From Chionis minor (Eukaryota > Chordata > Aves > Charadriiformes > Chionididae): a stretch of DNA of 64,000 nucleotides. Numbering within the stretch: position 1 is the stretch's first letter; each line of letters begins with the position of its first letter. Location of the stretch: contig VZSF01010138.1 of assembly GCA_013398295.1 (NCBI GenBank), positions 429,553-493,552 of the forward strand, written 5' to 3'. The notes beneath the pieces are model-generated. The model had not been told where the DNA came from and did no database searches. It was given only the letters and a program-made list of their open reading frames with translations. The translations under genes and the position numbers were made by a program. Of this stretch, positions 52,383 through 62,526 are shown piece after piece.

Positions 52383-55029
52383 ACACAGCAACTAGCAAAA
52401 GAAGGAGCAGACCTGGTAAAGGTGCCCTTGGGACAATAAACATATATATCCCCCTTATGCTTTAAGCAGCTGGAGAGAGTCCACGATGTGCCTGGGAGTC
52501 CAATACGCTTTAACTTGCATGAAAAATTCTAAATAATTTAACTAAGTAACCTTGTGCTAACAAATGAAACCATATCTACTCCTGCAGGAACAGGGTGGAT
52601 TTATTTGTCACTCTAAGTTATAAAGCAATGTCAGGCTCTTATAGATAAAACAAGACACTGTAATATTGATAAGATATCTGAATTTGTTTTATAAATGCAA
52701 CATGAATTCCTCTCTCTTCTATAGGGAACTGGACCAAGCCCTGCCAGCATGCAGATGGGCAGAGCCTACAGCTCCAAGCAGATCTTTGATTTGACCAAAC
52801 CAGGGCTCATTTTGTCAGTCTCCACTCACTGGCAGGTGGATTTTGGCAATAAGACTATTTCTAGTTAAGTATCTACCTCAAAGGCCAAGAAGACAATTTC
52901 TGGCGACTACATACAGAGGCTTGGGCAGGGGTGACAAAGGTCTTAATACCTCCAAAGGTGATAAACCACCTACAAAACAAGTCAAGCCCTGTCCAAAGGA
53001 GAGTTGTAGAGAGCCACAGAGGGAGAGGCAAAACTCATTTTCATAGCAAAATAATAGATGAGAAATAATCCAAGCAGCACAAACTGACCAGCATGGTAAG
53101 TGATAAGCCAGGCTCCAAGTGGCCCATGTCTAATTTGCAAGACTCTACTCAAAGTTCATAATGAAGTTCTAGTTATTCTGGTTTATCTCCAACCTATTCA
53201 AACTGTGCTGCAAGCAAACGGTTGAGGGCTGAGAGCTTAGTTTTGCTGCGGCTTTCTTCCTCAGGGCTGACAAAAAGGGAAATGTCAGCTTCATTAAGTT
53301 TTATTATCTGTTTTCTTTCCCAATTAAGGCATCACCACCCGTGCAGGGCACAAGCCTAGCGCAGGCACCAGGCTGAGCATCCATAGGTCCTGCAGGCAGG
53401 TTGCTTCCTCCCTGCCAAAGCCAGGATGGGATCTCCTCTACATCATGCAAGGGCATCTGCCTCCGCCCCGGTCAGCAGCACCGCTAGTGCCGTACGGACC
53501 AGCCGAGCATCCCGATCCCCCAACAGTGCTGGGAGGAGCTGTTGCCTCTTGGCATTGCTAACGCCAGAGAAGATCCAACCCAGCACATGCGTAGTGTATG
53601 TCTGCTACACACAGACACTACGTTTTCTCATGTCTTTTGCCACCTGTGTCAGTATTGCCACGTCCCACACGTCGCCACTGATCGCATTGCCTTTCTCCTC
53701 TGGCTGCTTCTCTCACAGCCCAAAGCTGTCCACTTTAGCTCAGGAAAGATGAGCTCAAAACCATTTGGTTTTAATGAGTGGGACAAATGTGGAATTCCCG
53801 AGCACAGGACAAGCCCCGTGCCCTTCTCCACCCCACAAATCACACAAAGTTACGGTGCCCAAAGCGCCAGCAGACACTCAGCAAACCGGACTCACCTGCC
53901 AGCAGGGCTTGGAGACAGCAGTCCCACCCCACCTCTGGTGAGGGATCCACGGGGACACCAGCCTGCACAGGTGGTGGGGAATTCGCTGCCCTCCTTCAGG
54001 CAAGATGCCATTTTTCTGTAAGGTTTCTTCTTCAGGAGGCAGGATGTAATTACTTTGTATAAAGCAATGCTGTTTGCTTCCCACTTTGTGTTTGCCTACC
54101 CACTGCCCTGAGAAATGAGAAACACGGGGAAAAAAACCCTTCCCCATGAAGCTTCTTTCCCAGTTGAAGATGAACGTGGCAGGACAGCAGGGGTGACAAC
54201 CCGCACTGAAGCGGTACCTGAAGTCCCACTGTGCCATGGCTGAATAAGCCCAGAGGAAGGACGACTACCTTCCCATGGGGGGTGACAAAGACAAGGTGCC
54301 CAGAGTGATTTAATTCCTACCTGATGATGATGATGCTCCCATGTAGTTCTGGCCTTTGAACGCACTCTGGCATTCAGATTATGTTCTAGCTTTACTGCCC
54401 ACATAAACATCCACTGGGGCTGCTATCTGGGGGGAAGAAATAGCTAAATATTTAATTTCTATCTATTTCATCAAATATTTAATCTATTTAATATTAATTA
54501 AATCTTGGTCTGAATAAACAACAGCTAAAAATTCACCTCTTCCTCCAAACATCTGGTAACTTGAACATGCCAGTTTATATCATCCCAACTGACATGGCAA
54601 TTAATAAGACGGGGCGGGTCCTATCCTTATATTCCCAGCTGCTGGAATTGGTGTGGCAGGCTGTTGGCCTCCTCTAGCCTTTTCAGCTGCGTCTTTCTGC
54701 AGCTGGACGTACAGTAGCCTCGTGTGGTTTGCACCGACCATTTCCACACCTGAACTCCACACGGAGTTCATTTTTACCCCCACAAGTGCGTGCACTCATC
54801 CCGCTCCCAGACACTGTTACATCCTCAGCAGAAGGAGTCCCTGCAGCTCAGGGGATGAAAAAAGCTATTTAACTATGGGGAAATAAAACCCAGGCCCTTC
54901 ATGGGTGGATGTGGCCGGTGTGAATGGTTTCCCGGTGCCTGGACCACCCTCCTGACACAGCCGCGCATCTGAGACATCACCCAGCAGCAACAGGCGTTTC
55001 TGGGGATGATGAGCAACAGATACAATAGG

Positions 55030-55620
55030 AGGAGATCATTTCCACTGCAAAGGATTTAAGCCAATTATCACTGGGCTATAAAGGCAGCTGCCACTATTGC
55101 ATCTGCTGCTACAACCATCTTATTTTACTACAGGAAACCCTATTTGGACCAAACCCCATTCATACCAGTCATACCAGCCAGAACACATTTCCTAATTAGC
55201 CCCAGTAGAGCCAACAAGTGATGAAAGATCGCTCTACGTGCAGCACTCCTTACCTTGCTTTCCTCAGCGCGTGCCCAATTTAGCCAAGCAGCAGTTAGCT
55301 TTTCTTTTCCTCTCTGCTGCGCTGTTTTAAAGCCGTCTCACCCAAAGGCTGACCGGTGTTAATGAAAGTAACTATACTGCTGTTCAAAATGCATCGGATG
55401 TATCTTCATTATCCTGAGACAGCAACGCCAAAGGCTCTATGATGGTAAACCTTTTAATGTAAGCAAGTCAGATTATTCCGTTTAAACTGGTCATTTTAAC
55501 TCTTTGGGTGCCACAAAATGTTTGAGGCTGGCTTAAAAGCCACAAACTGTTTTTTGAAAATAAGAAATGTAGGATTACTTTTAATGAATGTCTCTGAAGT
55601 TTATATCTTTGGGTTGCGCT
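55030..55620. promoter_or_regulatory. candidate conserved non-coding element (unverified)
   Basis: Repeat-free AT-rich sequence with E-box CAGCTG, TAAT-containing words and several phrases of mixed composition (around 55390-55500) of the kind seen in conserved vertebrate non-coding DNA. It lies about 7 kb downstream of the ADRA2A stop codon. The judgement is by eye only. Confidence 0.2.
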
Positions 55621-56941
55621 TAGGTTGCAGACCAAACCCATAGTCAGGAGAAACAGGGGGACTCCACTCTCTTTTTCACGTCAGCCACTTGGTTGACGTG
55701 GGTCATGTTGCTGCTCTGTTTTTTGGGTATCTCCCGGGGAACAGACAAACTTGGTAAAGCATTTGCAGTGCCCTGTAGAAATGACGGCACAGCAGAGCTG
55801 AGGGCTAGGGAGAGGCTGCGCTGGTGCAGCGGCAAAGCTGCACAGCACCAGGCACAGCCATGCCTACACGAACAGGAAGCTCATTCTGGCAAAGCTTGCT
55901 CAAGGAGCCCATTTCAGCTCAAATATCTGCATCACAAAACCAAGCACAAACACAGCTTTATGCAGAGAGACCTTATCACTTGATTACCCAGGGATCACGG
56001 CTTCGGGGATAATTGCCAGGAGAGGAGATGCTCTGCCAAGGGGTAAATCAGCATCACAGCAGCCGAGCTGCGCAGGTCTGCTGCGCTCAGGCTCTAGCCC
56101 TGCACCTTTTGGCCTGCAATAAGAATCATTTGTCCAAATTTTCCTTGTGGACAAAGTTGTCTTGGTAACACAAGGCCAGAATTCAGCATTTCACTCATTT
56201 AAAAAGTTCAGTCAATTCAGAAAAGCAGAAGGTTGGCTGCAGTGTCTTAAATATTTATCTATACTTTTGGTTTTGGTTTTTTTTTTACTTGGGGAATTTT
56301 TCAACAACACCTTAAAGCTTCAGTCTTCAGATGAATGCTTTGCAGCAACTCCATGCGTGCAGATGAAGGCAAAGCAGCCTTCAGTGGGAATTATTATGTC
56401 AGAGATGTCCAGTGGTGGGAAGCTCTTTGCTTTTTTCTGCGGAGAGCAATGAAGAACAAACAAGAAAAAGGCCATAAAGTCATGGTCCAGCAAAACACAA
56501 CTGTTTCAATCGGCAAAGAAGCAATCAATTCTTTCTGTGTAGCAGCTGATTTAAAACAAATGTTTCTCATGGCCGGGAGCAAAACCTACGGCAGGTCACA
56601 CCGCTCTGGAGGACCACAAGGCTTCTCCTGCAAACGCAATGCCCCAGGCTGTGCCCAAACCAATACAGGCCAAGCACCGGGAGCATTGCATGCCGGCAAG
56701 CAGGGATGTGCTTAGGAAAGCTCGTCCCACCTCCTGACAAACCCTGCTCACCCCAGCGCTTTTGACACAAGCACGTTTTTGAAAGCCATCTAGACCTCCC
56801 GCTGCAGCGCAGCGCTGAAGGGAAACGTGTCAGTGGAATTTCTCCCTTAGTGCAAAAGGCACCGCTGGCCCCAGGAAATCCCTGAGTCCCTAATGACCCC
56901 CGAGCCTCCTGGGAAGGGTCCTTAACTCCGCCCTTTTCCCT

Positions 56942-57381
56942 AAAATCTGCTACAGGCCAGTCTCAGAGCCACAGAGGGAGAGCAAGACTTTAGACCCAAG
57001 CCAGCACAGACGGTGTCTCCTAACTTAGCCAACACAGAGTTGACAACCACACTAACAGACTAAGCTAGAGCCAGTTTAAGCAGTCGTGGGCCAATTTAAG
57101 CGAGCAAGTTTACACCTTTATTGATAGACACCTATGCTTAAGTGAGGGAGATGCCTTTCTGCTCTCTTTTATGGTTTGTCCTCACACCTCTTTCTTGGAT
57201 TTGGGCGCTGGGACCCATCTCACATCCCTATATACCTGGTTGTCAGATGCTGTCCTCACACACTGATGGTCCTCTTTGGGAAATGATCACTCCTAGGGAC
57301 AATTCAAATGGCCAAGAAGGTCTCCTGAGAAGGAAGGGATGTTGAATGACCAAGCTCAACCATTGAACACCTCCAAAAATC
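56942..57381 (-). mobile_element. solo LTR (428 bp, 56948-57375) with 6-bp target-site duplication, minus orientation
   Basis: The LTR body runs from TG at 56948 to CA at 57375. It is flanked on both sides by the identical 6-mer AAAATC (56942-56947 and 57376-57381), a textbook target duplication. On the minus strand an ATAAAA TATA-like box (plus 57167-57172) is followed 45 bp later by AATAAA (plus 57117-57122), the short-R arrangement of many retroviral LTRs. A U5 of about 150 bp would follow and end at 56948. Six-bp duplications are typical of class II (alpha/betaretrovirus-like, ERVK) integrations. No internal retroviral sequence is present, so this is a solo LTR. Both flanking copies of the duplication are intact, which suggests a comparatively young insertion. 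Confidence 0.85.
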
Positions 57382-60300
57382 CCTTACGCCACGACGGCAG
57401 GTTTCCTCCTCCTCTGCTTGCAACAAACCTCCCACCTGGGACCAGCCGTGCTCCGACCCAAGGAAGGTGTGTTTATGTGGTGCTCCCCACAGCCCTGTTC
57501 ACCACTCCCTCTGCTCAGCCTTGAGGATGTTTGGGAGTGCACTGTGGCCTTGTGCAGCGTTACTGCACTGCGACCCACAGCTGGAATTTCACCTGGACTT
57601 CCCAGGGCTCAGACTACAACCCTGTCTGTTCACAGAGGGGTCAGGACCTTGTCCTGGAGCTGAGTACTGGTGGATAATGCAGGTGGTAGGCTCCCCGCTA
57701 ACCCTGTTCTCTCTTCACTCCATTTCTACAGCTTGGGATAAGACATGGAATTTGCAGCTACAAATATTTAACAAGTCACAGAGATGTTCATATAAACCAG
57801 CTGCAAAGAGCAGTCCATGGCAGAGACGGCAAGACAGCACCAAGTGTAGCTGTTTGCCAGGACACCGGCTGTAACAAAGGAGCAACCTGAACAGACTTTG
57901 AACTTTTCCAGTGGTGAAAGAACAGAGAATGTTAAGGAGTAAAATAAAACAAAGAGCTTCATCTGAGGGGAGCTGCACAGGCAGCGGGGCCAGCCACCCA
58001 ACCCAGAGGGTAGTCCCAGGGCACCCAGTGCAGCGACCCCTGGGCAAGGGGATGCAGGGTGGGATGGGGGTACTTACGGCACTGGACAGCTGAAGAATAT
58101 GGACTGAAACCCACGGAGGCTCCCCGAGGCCTGGGAAACTCCTTTTGTGTGAGAAGAATGGTTCAGGCCAATTCCATTCCTCGCTGGAACATCTTGGAGA
58201 GGTTCCTCTGTGTGACCAGCTCCTTGTTCCCAGAGAAGAGGCACCAAAACCCCACAAAAATAAATGCATGTGTCAGCAGGCCAAGGGGTTGGGGACAATC
58301 CCTGGGCAAGCGGTCACTGGTCTCTGCAGGGCCAACCCTGCTGCTCATGCAGCCCGCCCCTGGGGACATTTTGGGATACTCGCCACACCAGACCACCTCA
58401 CCTGGGCCCCTCCTGAGCCGGCATCTTTGGGCTGTCCTCAGGGGTCCCCACACAAGGGGTGGGGTGCAGGGTCACCCCGCACAGCAAAGCTGTGGAGAAA
58501 CCCCTCCGGGGGCAAAGCTGGCAGTGGCACCTCTGCTCGCTCTTTGCTGTTGCCAGCCTGGATGGCAGGTCACCCTCCCCACCCTCGCACCATTATCCTT
58601 CCAAAATAAAAGGTTATAAAAAAAAAAAACACCAACCAAATTTCATTACATTCCCTAATGTGTCATTTGCATGGGAATGAGCTGGGAGCAATGAGGCAGC
58701 TTTCTACTCCCCAGGAGGACTTTGGGAGGAGGAAGGACAAGACCTGGGCTTCGGGACCTGGCAAAGGTGGTGGGACTCACTTAGCCCCACAGTGAGATGG
58801 GGCAGGCACGGAGGAGAGCAGAGCTGGACATGGTTATGGCAGAGCCAGAGGGAGCGTCCCAACGAAGCCCACAGCCATCTCTGGCTCAGAGGCAGTGATC
58901 CTCGCCTACCAAAGGGAAAGTGATGGTGGTTTCACCCCAGCACCACCACCACACAGCCCACGGTGCCCAGAGGTCGCTGCGGCTTGAACGTGCCCATCCC
59001 CAGCAGGAGTGGAGGGCCCAGGACACAGCTGAAACCAAAATGACCAACAGCTCATGGAAAATTAAGTAACAGCCTGAGTCAGAAGGTGGCAAAGGCAGCA
59101 GGATGGTGGAAGTTCAGACACTGGCCACAAGGACGGGCAGGCAGCTCTGCCCTGTCAGATGCAGGGACTCACTGCCCCCAGGTAAAACAGCCCCTTGTGG
59201 ATTTTATTTGACTGAGATGAACAGTGATGACACGAAGTTTTAGGAGGGACACAACCCCGAAGGCACAATTTCAGTTTTTAGCACCTTACTTTTACTTTTG
59301 ATGGAAAATTGGGAGCAATCAGATATTTCGGCTGTGGAAAGCTTCATCAGCTGAAAGCCCACCGAAGCCCCAGCCCCCTAGCCCCAAACCCACAAAAGTA
59401 CTCTGTTCTCTGTTCTGGAGGTCTGGCCTTGAGGGCATCAGACAACCAGGGGGATGGGGTAAGCATAACCGATGACTGCTGGATTACCTCCTGCCCCACG
59501 GTGTAAAACCCTGCAAGGCCAATAGGGCCAGCCGAGACCAGAGGATGGCCAGCCCTGGTCCACCTCCCAGCTTTCCCAGAACCTCCGACTGCAGCCTTGG
59601 CGGCAGTGGCAGCGTGGGGCCGTGAGACCAGCGGCTCCAGCACTTCGCTCTGGTCACTTACTTTCTCACCAAACAAGAAGCAAAGCAGGGAAGCAGGGTG
59701 ACTCCAGGCATCCCAAGGGTGGGAAGACCAGGAGCCAGAGCTCCCGAACAGCTACATGTGCTCCACAGAAGCATGTGATAAAGCACTCACAGGACCAGCG
59801 CCTCGTGTCCCCCCCACCTTTGGAGCTACCTGGCACTCATGGCAAAGAAGCAGCCCAGCTGAAGCCGATGGCGAGCGGATCCCAGCGTCCTCCGGGAAGC
59901 AGGTAGACACACAGCAGCAGCCCTTCGTTTGGTGGGAGAACGATCCCCCATCACCCTCCTGCAGGGAGGGTCTCAGCAGCACTGGTGTAAGGACAAGCGA
60001 GCCCGGAAGGTAGGCTCTCGGGGGCTGGAAACAAAGCCCCGCTCAGATGGCTGCTCCTGAATATATCAGGAAATACTGCCTTCCAGCCTCAACGTTTCTA
60101 ATCCCATCTGCATCCTAACTATTAAAAACCTTCTCAACTGAGTCGCTGTAAATGCTGCACCAGCCAGGCGCCCCCAGCAATAGTGCCAGGCTGCCTTTCC
60201 AGGGAGCAAATCGCACCCTGGAACCCTAAGCTCTGATGTTTAAGAAACACGTGAATGCTCTTACTGTGGCATGAAAGGGTGGGGGGGAAAGAAACAAAAG

Positions 60301-60540
60301 AAAAAACCAAACAAGAAATATCAAGGACTCGTTTGTTATTACGCCACTGCACAATGAACGGATGCATTGTTCCCTACCTGGGGTAACAACGCCTTTCAGA
60401 AAACACGAGTGCTTTTCCCCATGTGTTCTTTAAAAAATGTCAAGACCAAAACTGCCGGAGGATCGGTGAACAGCTGGAAAAAAAATAAAATAGAACAGCT
60501 AACAGATTATTCAGAGGGTTTTCACACTTGATCTGTAAAC
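57382..60540. other. intergenic 3' of ADRA2A, no gene seen
   Basis: About 3.2 kb of GC-richer DNA with long overlapping open frames on both strands (57715-58269 minus, 58059-58619 plus, 58145-58609 plus). These reflect low stop-codon density rather than a gene, and none resembles a known family. An octamer-type site ATTTGCAT lies at 58665-58672 beside an A-run near 58619-58629. Confidence 0.45.
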
Positions 60541-60545
60541 GCTCT

Positions 60546-60551
60546 TTTATT
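60546..60551 (-). terminator. candidate distal poly(A) signal AATAAA
   Basis: The plus strand reads TTTATT. On the minus strand AATAAAAG is followed within about 70 nt by a T-rich stretch (TGTTCTATTTTATTTTTTTT), a plausible downstream element. It would give a 3'UTR of about 2 kb. Confidence 0.4.
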
Positions 60552-60591
60552 TAATAAAAATAATCATCCATTATAGCAACTCCTGCTTGTA

Positions 60592-60646
60592 GTTTGGTTG
60601 TGGTTTTTGTTTGGGTTTTTTGTTTGGTTGGTTGGTTTTTTTTTTT
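60592..60646. repeat. T-rich (TTGG)n-like tract
   Basis: Units of TTTGG/TTGG, including GGTTGGTTGG, end in T12. It would be an AACC/A-rich stretch in the ADRA2A transcript. Confidence 0.8.
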
Positions 60647-60660
60647 ACAGTAAAGCACAG

Positions 60661-60666
60661 TTTATT
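60661..60666 (-). terminator. candidate poly(A) signal AAATAAA context
   Basis: The minus strand reads AAATAAACTG. Downstream of it the minus strand is A/C-rich rather than GU-rich, which makes it weaker than the site at 60546. Confidence 0.3.
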
Positions 60667-60983
60667 TGCTTTCCTCACCTCTTGAGGATTCGATTCTGAA
60701 AACGCAAGTGAATGTAAACATTGCTCTCCAGGTCCCCAGATGCATCCGGGGACCCTTGGAGTTAATTACAAAGTCAAAAGAGAGAGCAAAATCAACAAAA
60801 CACTTCCCAAAAGTAAAAAGGTATTTTCTTTAAAGTCTCCTCCTGTGCACCATACAACCCCAGAAAAGGCAAATTCATCTTATATACAAGACTTACACAA
60901 ACTTTGCTTTCTCCAAACAATTTCTATGACTTGTCAGTATTTGATAAAGCTGTTTTCATAACATTAAAAGGCTTGCGGACTCA

Positions 60984-60989
60984 TTTATT
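60984..60989 (-). terminator. candidate proximal poly(A) signal AATAAA
   Basis: The minus strand reads CTCAATAAATGAG, with T-rich/TG-containing sequence within about 40 nt. Use of this site would give a 3'UTR of about 1.5 kb. Confidence 0.4.
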
Positions 60990-61186
60990 GAGACGGATCA
61001 AAAGTTTTTCCTTCTAATGTTCTCCAGAAATTTCTTCACGGCACAAGGACGTTAGATTTGTTCTGTCCTTTTTTGTATTATTTTTTTTTTTCTTAGCAGA
61101 AAGAGCTGAAAGACATTTCAGGAAAGGACTGTAAAAGCAGTATTAACTCTCTCTCCTGCTCCAATTTCACAATATTTACACATTTC

Positions 61187-61216
61187 TTTTTTTTTTTTTC
61201 TTAAAAAAAAAAAAAA
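61187..61216. repeat. T13 / A14 fold-back
   Basis: T13-C-TT is immediately followed by A14, so the two runs can pair into an A-T hairpin with almost no loop. It lies inside the presumed ADRA2A 3'UTR. Confidence 0.8.
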
Positions 61217-62526
61217 GCTTAATTACACTATAAAATACTGGAGAAACTGTCAGTTAAGTTTCCCATTTCAGAGTTTTGCCCTGTATAAGACTGAAAGTGG
61301 GACGCTTTCCTATTGCCTAGGAAAGATGAGACTGGCAGATTAAAAACTGAACTCTTCTCCCTTAATTCAGAAAGGTGGAACAGCCCCTGCACGCAAATCC
61401 CCGTCCTCTCCTGGAGGAAATCCCTGCAGAAATTTCCATCGCAAATCAATACAAATGAGATAACATGATATATAGAACCATGCTATTTGCTTTGAAATGT
61501 TATCTATTTACAGTCGGAGGCGGGGGAAGCGAGTTAGCATCAAACACATTTCAGTGCTGCAACATGGTATAATATCAACTGAGATTAACTCGTGGGGAGC
61601 CTGGCCGGGTCCCAAGCCTCACGTTGCACGGGAAATTGCCTGTCGCTCCACGTCCCCGCCTGCACAGCAAAGCCACCACTCCGCCAGGTTCCGCTTTAAT
61701 GAATAACGAGAGGGCAGTTACCACCTCAGCTGCATTATATCACAGGCAACACAGAAACTAAACAGAATCGGGTACGATATAAAAAAATAACAATAGAAAT
61801 AGCCAGTCTGGTGATGTCTGTGATACTAAGCTTTATAGACAAAAAAAACCCTGACAGGATATTGGAAATTTCGGTAATATTATCAAACTGTCAGGTAGGG
61901 GGAATGGCTCTCGTCATTCAGTGGTTTCGAGTGAGGGGGCTTTGAGGAGGTGGGAAGAGAGGGACTTTCAAGGTGTCAAAGATAATTAAAGCATTCACAG
62001 TTTCAAAGCTGCTTGCCTTACAAAAATTAAGACATTCAGATTCAAGGATACAATACTGTATTTTACAAGGGGGTTAAAATTAATTACACATACAACAGGG
62101 GGGAGGGGAAAAAAAAAAGGATACAACAAAATAAAAGAGCCAACACCTCTGGGGTGGCATACTCCCTCTTTGTTGTTCATCTCACAGAGCTGCACGTTGC
62201 TTTTCTTTAAAAGAGTCAAACTGAGCAGTCATGAAAATATCCACTGAGAGATTCTGGCAAAAGGAAAAAAAAAATAAATCTAACAAAACAAACCAATTAA
62301 GTCCCAAGCCATCCTCCCCTGGACAGCCGAATGCCACGGCTCGGACTTCCACTTGCCTGCTGCTCCTCGCTGCTGCTGCCTGGCATTTCCATAGGCTTTT
62401 CTTGGGTTTTAAAGGCTTCCTGCTCGTGAGCTGAAGGAAACCATCCCATGCAAGCACAGCCCAAGACAGCCGTGCCTTACTCTCCTACAAAGTCTTGAAT
62501 TAGTCCTGCCCATGGCAGAGGGTCCT

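Larger units (their letters stand above)
48103..56941. other. intergenic, no gene seen
   Basis: About 8.8 kb. It includes an A-rich tract at 49266-49306, a strong hairpin at 52357-52382, another at 53590-53622, an AT-rich patch at 54440-54505 with two copies of AAATATTTAAT, and a possibly conserved block at about 55030-55620. Open frames at 50450-51100 and 53426-54020 sit in GC-richer DNA, overlap in several frames and are not convincing. Confidence 0.45.
60541..62526 (-). other. ADRA2A: probable 3'UTR of ADRA2A
   Basis: About 2 kb of AT-rich sequence follows the ADRA2A stop codon on the minus strand, with no competing gene. It contains a TTGG-rich tract (60592-60646), a T13/A14 fold-back (61187-61216) and three candidate poly(A) signals. 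The extent is inferred from the signals; the actual cleavage site cannot be read from sequence alone. Confidence 0.5.

Noticed and set aside
57715..58619. Long frames of 154-186 codons on both strands
   Set aside because: They overlap heavily in opposite strands within GC-rich DNA, show no motif, and have no splice or start support.
1..60540. tRNA, rRNA or snRNA genes
   Set aside because: I found no A/B-box cloverleaf pattern or conserved rRNA/snRNA words by eye. A tRNAscan/Infernal run would settle it; any high-scoring hit would overturn this.
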